Below the pieces are notes generated by a model. That model was not told the origin of the DNA. It saw only the letters and a list, made by a program, of their open reading frames with translations, and made no database searches. This document shows positions 23,813 to 35,523 of a stretch of 64,000 nucleotides of DNA, in pieces (positions within the stretch are counted from its first letter, which is position 1; each line of letters starts with the position of its first letter). The stretch spans positions 522,624-586,623 of the forward strand of contig JAKEKT010000010.1 in NCBI GenBank assembly GCA_021495925.1. Reading direction: 5' to 3'. A program made the position numbers and the translations under genes. Source of the stretch: Diplodia intermedia (taxonomy: Eukaryota; Ascomycota; Dothideomycetes; Botryosphaeriales; Botryosphaeriaceae).

Positions 23813-24997
23813 ATGGCCTCCCCAGACCCGGAACCCGACTGGCCCACCCCCCTCAACCCCAAACCCACCATCCTCCTCATCCACTCCCACACCCGCACGC
23901 CCGCCGAGCCCATCCTCCCGGACGCAACCTGGTCGCGCCTGCACCACCTCTTCACCATCCGCACCCTGCCCCCCACCGTCACCACCATCCCCGCCTTCCT
24001 CTCCCACCTCGCCGACGAAGAGGAAAACAACAACAACATCGCCGCCATCCTCCGCACCGGCTGGCTCAAGGCCGGCCCCCACGCCGACATGCGCTTCTTC
24101 GCCACCGACGTCGTCCCGCACCTGCCCGCGTCGGTCGAGCTCGTCACCTGCTCCGGCCACGGCTACGACGCCGCCGACGTGCGCGCGCTGGCCGCCCGCG
24201 GCGTCGCCTACGCCAACACGCCCGACACGTGCACCGAGGCCGTCGCCAACACCGGCTTGCATCTCGTGCTGAGCACGTTTCGGTACTTCAGCTTCGCGGA
24301 GCGGTGTGCGCGGGGGACGTCGAGCGGGGGCGGTGGTGCTGTGAAGGAGGAAGGAGGTGGTGGTGACGGAGGGAGGAAGAGAGGGGGGGACGAGCTCTCC
24401 TGGTACGACTCCAGGCAGCTCGGCGCCAAAGCCGAGGACCCGTGCGGCAAGGTGCTGGGCGTCGTCGGCATGGGCGACATCGGCACGCGCATCGCCGTCA
24501 AGTGCGCGGCCGCGCTGGGCATGCGCGTGGCGTATCACGGCCGGCGACGCAACGCGGCGGCCGAGGAGAAGTTGGCCGTGCTGGGGTGCGAGGCGGTGTA
24601 CCATGACACGCTGGAGGGCCTGCTCCGGGAGGCGGATTGCTTGTGTCTGGCGTGTCCCCTGACCGAGGAGACGAAGGGGATGCTGGGGAAGGAGACCCTG
24701 CGGCTGGTCAAGAAGAGCGGGTTGCGGGTGGTGAACATCGCGCGGGGAGGCTTGATTGACGATGATGCGTTGATTGAGGCCATGGAGGATGGCCGGGTGC
24801 TGGGCGTGGGCTTGGACGTGCATGCCCATGAGCCAGGCGTCAACCCGAAACTGAGGGACAACTGGATGACGACGCTGTTACCGCACATTGGGGTTTGCTC
24901 CAGTACGACGTGGCGAGAGTTCGACCGGGTGACTTTCGAGAACCTGGAGACTTGGTTCTACGGCGATAGGTCCAAAGTTCCGGTTGTGAATTTTTGA
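23813..24997 (+). CDS. D-isomer-specific 2-hydroxyacid dehydrogenase
   Basis: NAD(P)-dependent oxidoreductase reducing a 2-keto acid to the D-2-hydroxy acid (glyoxylate/hydroxypyruvate reductase-like), 394 residues, intronless, probably cytosolic. The Rossmann motif GVVGMGDIGTRIA lies at about 216-228. The family's catalytic residues are all visible: Arg near 311 in VNIARGG, Glu near 340 in HAHEPG, and His near 358 in LLPHIG. An unusual Gly/Lys/Glu-rich insertion of about 25 residues (about 168-193) lies before SWYDSRQLGAKAEDP, where homologues have a short loop. It is in frame and could be a true loop or an unspliced intron. It converges on the regulator at 25127, with a 129-bp gap. Confidence 0.9.
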   Translation: MASPDPEPDWPTPLNPKPTILLIHSHTRTPAEPILPDATWSRLHHLFTIRTLPPTVTTIPAFLSHLADEEENNNNIAAILRTGWLKAGPHADMRFFATDVVPHLPASVELVTCSGHGYDAADVRALAARGVAYANTPDTCTEAVANTGLHLVLSTFRYFSFAERCARGTSSGGGGAVKEEGGGGDGGRKRGGDELSWYDSRQLGAKAEDPCGKVLGVVGMGDIGTRIAVKCAAALGMRVAYHGRRRNAAAEEKLAVLGCEAVYHDTLEGLLREADCLCLACPLTEETKGMLGKETLRLVKKSGLRVVNIARGGLIDDDALIEAMEDGRVLGVGLDVHAHEPGVNPKLRDNWMTTLLPHIGVCSSTTWREFDRVTFENLETWFYGDRSKVPVVNF

Positions 24998-25126
24998 AAT
25001 GCTAAATTTCCAGGGCAGGCAATCAAGACGTAGGTGACCATTATCAAGGTAAATCATCTCATATTTTGGGTATCAACAGTTTCATGTTCCTCATCGCTCA
25101 TCTTTTCCTCATTCTTTCTCATCGTC

Positions 25127-27659
25127 TCAAAGTCCGTTGAATCCTGCTTGTAATTCACCGGATTCCCAAGCAAAAGCCCACGGTACGGAATTCTCTCCAG
25201 TCATCCCCAGCGTTCCCGGGCTCCATTGATGGTCCGGTTGGGTCAAGAAATCCTGAATGTATGGATCATCCAGGGGAGCTGTACCCGCATCACTGCCCGC
25301 CGGACCTGGAGAAAGCGCTCCTCCGTTGGTGGCTTGTAAGCTCTTGATGAACTGATTGACAGAGGCTGGGACATGGCTCCGCTCGCCATTTGCCAGATTC
25401 ACATCCAACGTCGGAGGCGTGTGTTGTTGCAGGTTGGTATGAGAAGAGGCTGGCGAGGTCTTGTGAAGAAGCTCAGGGGACACGTGTGATTCAATTTTGA
25501 GACCCGCATCGAACGAAGGACGATGCTCTTGAGGTGTAACCCCGTGGAACTCATGTGGTGCATCACCTCCGTTGCCACACATGTCATCCAAGTCTTTCTG
25601 CAGCAATGCAAGACGTTCGCAGTATTCAGTTGCAGGAAGGTTTCCATCATCAGCCATGGACTGCAGAAGGCTCCAGGCCAGATCAATGGAGTCCTTGTCA
25701 AACTCGGACGGGTTGAGGATATTAGACATTAGCAGAACAATGGAACTGCTGAAGATGTAGTGGGCGTCAAAGTATCCAAATGTGGCAATTGCGCCATCGA
25801 TCCAGAGTTGGGCGAGGAGCTTGTTGCTGCTGCGAGCTGCGTGGATGCATGCTTCACTGAGAGCGGCAGTCATTGGGGAAAGAGGCCGCGCTGTGTTTGG
25901 AGAGGCAGCGGCGCCAGCAGGGCGAACGTGGTACTTGAAGACGTAGAGAAGAATTGGGCGGGTTGTGAGGATAATGCACTACGCAGGGTTAGTTTTGCGT
26001 CATGTGGAGGATATCTTCGTCCCATACCTGATTGAAGTGAAGACGCAACGAAGCAATAGACCGAGTTTTGTAGGGAGGGGAGACTGTGGGGTCAAGCCTC
26101 AAGCTGGCAGGTAGCGTTGCATCCCACTCCTTGAGGCTGTTCAAAATCTTGTGAACGTTGCGGACAAAGTTGATCTCTTGCTGGGCGCCTGGTATGCTGT
26201 AGATGAGGTTGAGAATGTTTCCGGTTATCCGTGAAAGCTTAACGGTGGTGATCAATTGCTCGGCGTCTAGAAATTCTTCCCGTTCCGCCGGAGAAAGCCC
26301 GTCTGTAGACGGCAAAGGTGTATCAATGTCCTCGTCACGAATCATGACCGGATGGCCCAGCTTGGAGCTGCACATCCGGTCAAAGGTGTACACAGTCCAC
26401 CACACTCGCCGACGGTTTTCGACTTCGACAGCACTGATGCTCTTGTCATAAGTGAGGTTGCGATGAAGGCCGAGGGTAAGACTGAGACGGAGAGCGAGAC
26501 CGGCGTAGGTGTATGCCGTGTTCTTGCGGTTCAAGGCATGCGAGTAGAAGGACTGAAAGACCATTAGCGACCTGTTGCTCGTTGTGTGTCGTTTGTGAAC
26601 CCACCATGATCAACAGAGTTTCAATGTAGTCCACATCCGCCTCTTCGTGCAGGTCTTGGAAGAGAGACATGGCTTGCAGGAAAAACGCCGTTCCAGGTAC
26701 CGTTCTCCTGTTGCCAGCCACGGCCGTCTTCTTGGAATAAAGCTCACCCAACGCGAAAACCACAAACAGTCTGCAGAGAAACACGGGATCATCGTGTGTC
26801 TGCGCAGTGTACATTTCGTCCATACGCCTCAAAAAGCTCTTCCTTTGGATGAGATGGTAGTCGCTCCCTATGAAGCGCAGGACGACCTGCACCAACATGC
26901 GGGCATACGTCTTGTTCGGCAGTTGGAACTCGGTATTGGCAATGCGCAGCAGGCCGCGGTGCTTGTAGCACACCATGCGGCGCGGCTGAGGCACCATGTC
27001 ATTTCCCTTGATATAGAAGCGCAGACGGGTGCCAAAGGCGGTGCAAGCAGCGCCACCGATGTACAAGGGCTTGCCGGCGGCGCGATCGAACGGAGCGGGG
27101 CGCTGTTGCTGGACATGCTCCTCGAGGAGGGGGTTGGCTACGTCAACATTGGCGACGTCGACGTCGCTGTCGTCAGCGGCGGTGTCTTGCCTGGACTCGT
27201 CATTGGAGGGCGGTGTCGGCGAGCTGCGTTTGAGAGCGGCGTTCTCGGCCTCGAGCTTCTTGAGGTAGCTGGGCAAGTCAGCACGGTCATCTGGGGTTGG
27301 GACGCGAGCGGGGAGCGGTAGCGCAAGACGCACCTCTCAGAAATGACGACCTTCCGATCTCGGACCGGGTACACGCATTGGCTCGAATTGTTGGACTTCC
27401 TGCAGCTGCGGCAGGGCGTCTCGCCAGAACACTTGATCTTGTGAGAGTGGCAGCGGTGACAGCTGCGCGGGCCCGTCAGTCAGCGCGTCGTGGGGAATTG
27501 AGGTTTTGCGGTGGGTACCCACGCGACATAGCTTCTCCGCAGCTTCTTGGTGGGTGGCTCGTGGGCGGTGTGGTCGTCGGGGCTGCTGGTGGAGACCATC
27601 TTGGCTTCGGAGCGCTTCTTGCCACTGCTGCTGGCGAGGAGGTTCTCCTGCTGGTCCAT
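25127..27659 (-). CDS. Zn2Cys6 transcription factor with fungal-trans domain
   Basis: Nuclear regulator of about 768 residues. Exons 27523-27659, 27334-27462, 26605-27268, 26028-26552 and 25127-25978; introns of 49-65 nt, all in phase. A KKLRRSYVA basic stretch leads into CHRCHSHKIKC and then C-RS-C-RKSNNSSQ-C (Cys near 47, 50, 57, 63, 66, 75), followed at once by a leucine-type coiled coil (SYLKKLEAENAALKR) for dimerisation. The middle PF04082-type domain shows SFYSHALNRKNTAYTYAGLA, RRRVWWTVYTFDRM and SSKLGHPVMIRDEDIDTPLP. The C-terminal tail is Ser/Pro/Gln-rich. It is on the same strand as, and just downstream of, the transporter at 28200, next to the 5-oxoprolinase; a role as local regulator of that pair is inference. 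Confidence 0.92.
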
Positions 27660-28199
27660 GACGAGCGAGATGAGGAGTCACAGCGCGGCGCGGTGGAAGG
27701 GCGGGCTCTGGGATTTTTGACATGCGGCAGCGCCGCCTCCTCCACACGTCCGCACGAGTGGACGCGAGGCAGCTGATAGGGCAGCGATAGCCCGGTTGCT
27801 TGGTTGCGCCATGCTCGCGCCCGAAATTGATACGGCGGAGTCGGCGATGGGCGGGCTGGGCGCGGGGAGCTCCAGGGACGGCCAGCGAGCATCACTAAGT
27901 GGCTAGCGTAAGGCACGATGCGGAGCACCGCGAAACGAGCTGGCGCCAGGCGCGGGCTTCGGTGCCGGTTGAAGTAACGGTTGCAGTTGGGGCCGGGATC
28001 GCCCCCGCGGCGAGTCAACAGGTCGCGCGCGCGAGGTTGGTAATCGGCAAACTACCCGCCGAACTCGCTGATTCCCGGGCCACGCCATTGGCTGCGCGGC
28101 CAGGGTCCGTCTCGCCAGCCCACAGCTGGCCCGCCCGCCGCGCATGAGATTGCTGCTTTCGGGCACTGCCTGTTCTCGACTCGCCTGACCTCTTCTTCT
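27660..28199. other. intergenic region (promoter of the Zn2Cys6 gene)
   Basis: Lies between the regulator's start and the transporter's stop codon. GC-rich; no other feature seen. Confidence 0.5.
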
Positions 28200-29938
28200 C
28201 TACAAGCTGTACACAAAGTAGACGTCCATGTCGCCCTTCTCCGGCTGCGCCTGCAGCGGCGCGCCCGCCTCTTCCGCCTTGCGCAGCCGCTCCGCCCGCC
28301 GCCGGTTCGCCCGCGCCATGCCCACCATCAGCCCGCCCACCATGCACAGCGCGACCACTGCAAGTCCAAGCGCGATCGACAAGCCTTTGATGTAGCGCGG
28401 CGACGAGGCGGTCGTAAAGATTTGCCCAACGGCAACCCCCGCCGTGTTGCCCAGCGTCAGCGCCCCGCCCACCATGGTCGCCCGCTTGAAGTGTTGCGCC
28501 GCATTGTCCTGCAGCCACATCATGCTGAGCCCTGTCGTGGGGTAGATGCCCATGACGGCGACTGCACGTTGCTCTTTGTCAGCGCGCCGCGCTAGGGCTT
28601 GCTCAGGGTTGGTCGACTTACCGAAACAGGCAAAATAGCGCACCCCGACGCTGTCCACCGAGATGAGCATTGCGTATCCGATCACCAGGAATACCAGCGG
28701 TCCCGCGATCCAGTAGCCCCGTTGTCGCTGCCTGTCCGACATGTACGCCGTGAACAGGAACGTGCACAGTCCCCAGATGTAGATGGGCACCGTCATCAGG
28801 TTCGCGTACACCGAGCTGTATCCCAGCCCGTTGACGATCTTGGGCAGGAAGGTCGTGAATCCGTACAGCGACACGTCCACGCTGAACTGGAAGACCCAAC
28901 TATGCCGCGTCAGCCACGCATCGCCGAGCCAGAACTGCAAACTTACAAGGCATGCCATTTCGGGTCGACCAAGGCGTTCACCACCGCAGACCAGGTGAAC
29001 TTCTCGTCAATTCCCCAGTGTAGATCGAGTTCGTATCGGAGTCTCATCATCTCCCTCTCTTCATCGGTCAGGAACCACGCCTTGCGCGGTTCGTGGGGGA
29101 ACGCAAACCAGAAGAAAGGGACGCAGACCAGGGTAAGACCGCCCTCGAAGATGAACAAAGCCCTCCATGAGGTGAAGTAGGTGCTCGTCTTGATCTGGGT
29201 AAGGGCATAGGCAAGGATCCCACCAAAAGCGGAGGCAAATGCACTGAAGGCGAAGATAACAGAGGATCTGGGGTCGTCAGCGTGGTGCGGCTTGTGGGGC
29301 GGGGATCCACATACCTCTTGCCGCGCTCGCTCTTCTTGTACACCATGCCGAGATAAACGTTGATGCAGGGAATAAGGCCGGCCTCGAAGAGACCAATCAA
29401 CAGGCGGCAAGTGTAAAGTCCCTGCCAGTTTTGAACGAACCCGGTAGCAAGACACACCAATCCCCAGGCGGCGGAGCAACAGGTGAGCAGATACTTTGGG
29501 CCGATGATTTTGAGCAAAACAGCGACAGGGAGCTCGAAAGGAACATATGTGGCGTAAAGGAGCGTGACGGCTGTGCCGTACTGGTTCCCTACGAGGCCAA
29601 GTTCATCGGGCATTCCAGCGACTTGAGCATTACCTATGTTCGACCTACACAGCCATAAGAGAATGGCCCTAGAACGAAGTATTGATCAGCACTGTGGCGT
29701 ACCTGTCAAGATTCGCGAGCAGATACAGAATACCCAACATGCCAACTGCATAGATCTGTGCCCCGGGTCAGCACACGTGCAATGTTGAGTTTCTCGATCG
29801 GTGCCTTACGTCGAACTTTCTCATCATCTTGGCCTCCTTGACCGGGTCAAGCAGGGTGGAGCTCTCGCCATGGCTGAGCTCGTGGTCCTCGGCACCCATG
29901 GAGTTCAGATCTTGCAGTTCATCCTTTTTGGCAGGCAT
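28200..29938 (-). CDS. MFS anion:cation symporter, allantoate permease (Dal5) family
   Basis: Plasma-membrane transporter of about 490 residues with 12 predicted helices. Exons 29810-29938, 29703-29755 (53 nt), 29315-29644, 28947-29267, 28622-28899 and 28200-28561; introns of 47-60 nt, all in phase. The cytosolic N terminus leads to KMMRKFDIYAVGMLGILYLL and the family mark NLDRSNIGNAQVAGM, rebuilt across the second intron. Other marks are LPCI-type RLLIGLFEAGLIPC, GMVYKKSERGKR and SWRALFIFEGGLT. The cytosolic tail is basic, then acidic. Known members carry allantoate, ureidosuccinate, dipeptides, nicotinate or pantothenate by proton symport. The divergent 5-oxoprolinase suggests a lactam or related acid as substrate, but sequence alone cannot decide. 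Confidence 0.92.
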
Positions 29939-30763
29939 TGTTGGGTTCTGGTCAGCTCGAGTGCTTGCGGAGATGGTGGTTCACAGGGAACAAGAGCAAA
30001 TACGAACAACGCGTCCAGAGAGTATATCAGGAAGAAGCGAGCGTGGACTGACGCGTCGGCGATAAAGCGGAAACTGATAGGGCGAGCAAAAGGAGACGGC
30101 TTGGCTGGAGCCATGATAAGAGCGGAAGCAGAGTGGACAGAGCGTACCTATCTGTGGCGAGCGATACGCATGAGACAGCGCTTGAACGGCACGAGAGTGT
30201 AACAATGCGCAGCCCAAAGGCCAGAAAGTCGGCCCTTTGTCGCCTGGTCTGGCCCCGGACGGCGTCCCGAGCTCCCGCACGGACGAGAGGCAGGAACACA
30301 TACCGTCACCTCCCGCATCCCAAATCCTGGGGTAGCGAGAGAGACGGTCTCTATCTCAACCGTGAGAATCTGGGGGACAGTGGGTTGCAAAAGACGACTC
30401 GTTGAGCACTTGAGCCTTCGGCTTCTCGGGATTCTGCCGACGGGACCGACTCTCTTCCCACGTGACTCCGGAACCTGACGCGTCCAACCGGCTGTCCACC
30501 ACTGCGTGCATCCAAATCCGGCCATTTTCGCAACGGAATTGCTGTTCGTAATGCGTCCCGAGGCCGTCGTCCACCATGCGTATCTCTCCAATCGCCTCTC
30601 CGGGCACTACGCTCTCAGCTACGCAATGAGGGGAAGGGAGGGGTTTCTGCCGGCAATAGATCCGTGATAGTAGCTCCGCATGCCGCCCATATATCCTCCC
30701 GCCTGTCCCTCCATCTCACTGATGTAGTTCTGTCCCTCAATTCCACTTGTCACCTTTTCCGCC
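29939..30763. promoter_or_regulatory. divergent promoter between transporter and 5-oxoprolinase
   Basis: 825 bp separating two diverging starts. It contains HGATAR-type motifs (CGATAA at 30060, TGATAG at 30075, TGATAA at 30114, TGATAG at 30665), the core bound by the nitrogen GATA factor AreA/Nit2, and a CACGTG E-box at 30459-30464. The GATA count is only modestly above chance, so nitrogen control is a guess helped by the gene functions. Confidence 0.4.
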
Positions 30764-33700
30764 ATGCCTTCAGTCGCACATGAGGGAGTTCGGATAGCCA
30801 TTGACAGAGGCGGCACCTTCTGTGACTTGTCAGTATTCACCCCTTCCTGCATTATACGCATGTACTGACGACGACAGCTGGGCTCGCATCCCGGGTCGCA
30901 AAGATGACCTGGTCCTCAAGCTTCTGTCCGTGTGTCCCGACGAATATCCCGACGCGCCGACCGAAGGCATTCGGCAGATTCTGGAAATAGCTACTGGAAA
31001 GCCGGTGCCCCGGGGCGAACCCTTGGATCTTGCTCCTGTCGAATCGATTCGGATGGGAACAACCGTTGCCACCAAGTAAGTCATTTACGGGGAAACCTCA
31101 ATCCTCCTTATCACTTTGTCCAAGTTAGATAAGATACGCTACAATCACGTCACCATCCGCCTTAGCCGAATACCGCTAACTTTACCAGTGCCTTGCTAGA
31201 GCGGAAGGGCGAACGCGTTGCTTTAGTCATCACCAAGGGATTCCGGGATCTCCTTATCATCGGCAACCAAGCACGGCCTCATCTGTTCGACTTGTCGGTT
31301 CAAAAACTCGATCGCTTGTATGAGACTGTTGTCGAGGTGGATGAGCGTGTGACTGTTGAGGGGTTTTCCGAGGATCCGGAGCCTTTGCCCATCGATGTCG
31401 ATGCAGACCCTGATCTCGTCCACGGACTCACCGGCGAGCCATTGAGAGTACTGAAGAAGCCGAATTACGAAGATGTCAGGAAAAGCCTCCAGTCCCTGTG
31501 GGATCTCGGCTATAGAAGTCTAGCCGTTGCGCTCATGCACTCCTTTACCTTCCCCGAGCATGAGCTTGAGATTGGAAAGATCGCCCGCGAGATGGGGTTC
31601 AAAGTCGCTCTCTCCTCCCAACTTCAGCCAATGATCAAACTCGTCCCAAGAGCACAATCCGCAACGGCAGATGCTTATCTGTCTCCTATCATTGCTTTGT
31701 ACTTGGACAGCTTCCGGAAAGGCTTCAAAGGCGAACTTCAAGGAGCCGATGCCAACAAGCTACTTCTATCCCAGTCAGATGGCGGTCTGACGCCCTTCAC
31801 TGACTTCACGGGGCTTCGCGCCATTCTTTCCGGACCTGCTGGCGGCGTTGTTGGCTATGCGAGAACATGCTATGATGCAATCGAGGGTACACCAGTGCTT
31901 GGATTCGACATGGGCGGTACAAGCACAGATGTTTCTCGTTACGGTGGTTCGCTGGAGCATGTTTTCGAGTCGACAACTGCAGAGGTCACAATTCAGAGTC
32001 CACAATTGGACATCAACACAGTGGCAGCGGGTAAGCATGATCCCGCACTATCCATACCCTATGTTACTGACCACCTCAGGTGGCGGCTCAATGCTGTTCT
32101 GGCAAAATGGGTTGTTCAGGGTCGGACCTCAATCCGCAGGGGCACATCCGGGCCCCGCTTGTTACGGAAACGGTGGTCCCTTGACCATCACCGATGCGAA
32201 CTGCTTCCTTGGACGCATTCTTCCTGACTATTTCCCCCGCCCTCTCGACCTCGAAAAAGTCAAGAAAGATTTTCTCAAGCTTACCGACGTCGTAAACGAG
32301 GAGAAACACGGAGACGACAGGCTCACCCCTGAACAGGTCGCCATGGGTTTCATCCAAGTTGCCAATGCTACCATGACCAGGCCGATCCGCACACTCAGCG
32401 AAGGCCGAGGGTTTGAGACTTCTTCCCACAACCTCGCTTGTTTCGGCGGTGCGGGTGGTCAGCATGCCACTGCCATTGCTCGCGATCTTGGTATCAGGCG
32501 CGTCTTGATCCATCAACTCTCCAGCATCCTGTCCGCTTACGGTATGGCTTTGGCCGATGTCGTGGTCGAGAAGCAAGAACCGGAAGCCGTTGCCTACTCG
32601 AGCGACACAACTTCACGTCTCAATGCTCGCTTCGATTCCCTATCCTCGCAGGCCGAGGATTCCCTGAAGAAACAGGGCTTCCTTCCCCACCGCATCGAAC
32701 ACGAGCTCTTCCTCAACATGCGCTACAAGGGCGCCGATACTGCTCTTATGATCTCCAAGCCCGAGGACGGCGACTTCGACAAGGCATTCGTGGCCAGACA
32801 CCACCGCGAGTTCGGCTTCACTCAGCCCCGTGATATCCTCGTCGACGATATTCGCGTGCGTAGCGTTGGTCGCGCGATGGACATGCATCTGTCTTCTCCG
32901 TTCGCGCAGCTTGACAGTTTGACGAAGGCACCGTATGTCGACCCGGCGAAGGCGAAGAGTATCCGCAAGATCTATTTTGAAAAGGAGGGATGGATTGATT
33001 CGCACGTCTACCATATCGCAGATCTTCCAAAGGGCTGTAAAGTGAAAGGGCCAGCTGTCGCGATCGATGCTACGCAGACCATCATTTTAGACCCTGCGAG
33101 CGAGGCGACTGTCCTGGATGAACATCTCGTCATTGAATTGCTGGACACGGAAAAGGTCAAGGTCGGAACAGATGAGATTGACCCCATCCAGCTCAGTGTG
33201 TTCGGACACCGCTTCATGAGTGTTGCGGAGCAGGTATGTACTCCCGGGTTGTTCTTCAACCATTCAATACTAACCTGGATCAGATGGGTCAAACTCTCCA
33301 GAAGACCTCAATTTCTACCAACATCAAAGAACGACTCGACTACAGTTGCGCAGTTTTCTCGGCCACCGGCGGACTTGTGGCTAACGCTCCCCACATTCCT
33401 GGTCACCTCGGCTCGATGAGTACTGCCATCAGCTACCAGGCAAACCTGTACAAGAAGGGGGAGTTGAAGCCTGGAGACGTTATCTTGTCCAATCACCCTT
33501 GCGCTGGTGGAACCCATCTCCCCGACTTAACCGTGATCACGCCTGTGTTTGATGACGAAGAGAATCCTCAAGAGATTCTTTTCTTCGTTGCCAACCGCGG
33601 TCATCATGCAGACATCGGAGGTATCGCTGCCGGCTCAATGCCTCCGAATTCCACCGAGCTTTGGCAGGAAGGTGCGGCTATCGAGTCCTTCAAGATGGTC

Positions 33701-35062
33701 AAGGAGGGCGTCTTCGATGAAGACGGTCTTGTATACCACCTCTACGACGTACCCGGCAGCTACCCCGGTTGCTCGGGCACACGCACGCTTCGTGATAACA
33801 TCGCCGATCTGAAGGCCTCAATCGCAGCCAACAACCGCGGCATCCATCTCATCAGCTCGCTCGTCAAGGAGTACAGCTGGCCGGTCGTCCAATTCTACAT
33901 GGAAGCAATCCAGAAGAACGCCGAAGAATCTGTGCGCGAGCTCCTCAAAGGCTTCAGCAAGCGATTCCGCGGCCACCCGCTCTCCGCCGTCGACCACATG
34001 GATGACGGCACGCCACTAGCCCTCAAAATCACCATCAACCCCACCGACGGCTCCGCCAAATTCGACTTCACGGGCACGGGCCCGGAGGCGTTCAACAACC
34101 TCAACACGCCGCCGGCCATCATGTACAGCGGCATCATCTACTGCCTGCGGTGCATGATCAGCTCGGACATCCCGCTGAACCAGGGCTGCCTGGCGCCCAT
34201 CGAGGTCTACTGCCCGCCCAACACGCTGCTGAGTCCGTCGCTGAAGGCCGCGACCGTGGGCTCCAACGTCGAGACGAGCCAGCGCGTCGTCGACCTCATC
34301 TTCAAGGCCTTTCGCGCCGCCGCCGCCAGCCAGGGCACCTGCAACAACCTCACCTTCGGCTACGGCGGCCGCGACGAGCGCGGCAACGTCACAAAGGGCT
34401 TCGGTTACTACGAGACCATCGCCGGCGGCTCCGGCGCCGGAGCTGACTGGGAGGGCCAGAGCGGCGTGCACACGCACATTACGAACACTCGGTAAGTGAC
34501 GTCCTTCCTCATCCTCCTCCTCCTCCACCACCCTGCGTAATAAGAAAGAAAGCAACAACTGACCGCTTTTCCCCCCTCCAGCATGACCGACCCGGAAACG
34601 TTCGAGAAGCGCTACCCCGTCCTACTACGCGAGTTCAGCATCCGAAGCGGCAGCGGCGGGCGGGGCCGCAAGCGCGGCGGCGACGGCTGCGTGCGCGACA
34701 TCGAGCTGCGGCGGCCGATGCAGGTGTCGATCCTGTCGGAGCGCCGCGTCAACGCGCCGTACGGCATGGCCGGCGGCGGCGAGGGCGAGCGCGGCGTCAA
34801 CCTGTGGATCCGAAAGGACCCGTCCGACGGCTCGGTGCGCACGATCAGCCTGGGCGGCATGGCGACGACGCCGATGGGCACGGGCGACCGCATCGTCGTC
34901 ATGACGCCCGGCGGTGGCGGGTACGGGAAGGACCCGGACGAGCTGGACGAGCTCGAGGTGGACGGGGAGTTCAGGATGCATGAGAAGTTTGTGCGTAATC
35001 CGCATTTGTTCAGGGCGCAGGGGAGCGTGAGTGCGAGGGAGGCTATGGGGACGCAGAATTAA
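30764..35062 (+). CDS. OXP1: 5-oxoprolinase (ATP-hydrolysing)
   Basis: Opens the lactam ring of 5-oxo-L-proline with ATP to give L-glutamate; part of glutathione turnover, cytosolic. Exons 30764-30828, 30878-31075, 31189-32030, 32080-33233, 33284-34491 and 34582-35062 give about 1315 residues, full length for the eukaryotic fused enzyme. Order: hydantoinase/oxoprolinase N-terminal domain with the phosphate loop IAIDRGGTFCD, hydantoinase A (GFDMGGTSTDVSRYGG, SGPAGGVVG, GGGSMLFWQNGLF), then hydantoinase B from about residue 750 (DYSCAVFSATGGLVANAPHI, HPCAGGTHLPDLTV, ANRGHHADIGG, SGRGGRGRKRGGDG-type end). The usual GGTFTD has Cys for Thr here, a mild change. It diverges from the MFS transporter. 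Hydantoinases share the fold, but the fused length and motif set favour 5-oxoprolinase. Confidence 0.95.
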
Positions 35063-35523
35063 GTAGTAGACGAGGAGGGGGGGTTCGTTGGATTGGTCTC
35101 GGATACCCTGTATTGATGATAATGAACTTTACGAGTTTTTGAAAGCTACATCGCGTTTCGCAGAAGAGTTCCTTTCGAGCGCGCAGAATTGTACTGTTCG
35201 GTACGGTCGCCATTGTTGGAGACACGATGCCACGGCGGGTGACCAAAGAAATTGCACACCCCCATGTGCCTTCCACATGTATATCCGAGTCTTATATTTA
35301 ATTATCTATCTCATGTAGAATTGTTCTATAAGGCAGACCCGGATGGGCAATTTCCTTTGTCACTTGCCGTGATGCAGCGCTGAATGAATGCTCTAAAATT
35401 ATTCTTTTCACATTACGTTTGAGCGGATCTTTAATCTTCTCGGACCTGACTGGACCTGACCTACCAACACCGATACGGCGACTGGGTCCACCTGTGTCTT
35501 CAGCATGCCATGGAGCTCAATTT
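35063..35523. other. convergent 3' intergenic region
   Basis: Between the stop codons of the 5-oxoprolinase and the small Cys-containing protein gene; no feature besides expected terminator/polyadenylation sequence. Confidence 0.5.

Noticed and set aside
23717..24829. 370-residue open frame on the - strand
   Set aside because: Antisense shadow of the D-2-hydroxyacid dehydrogenase.
29939..30763. Enrichment of AreA GATA sites in the divergent promoter
   Set aside because: About six HGATAR sites on both strands against roughly two to three expected by chance in 825 bp; too weak to claim alone.
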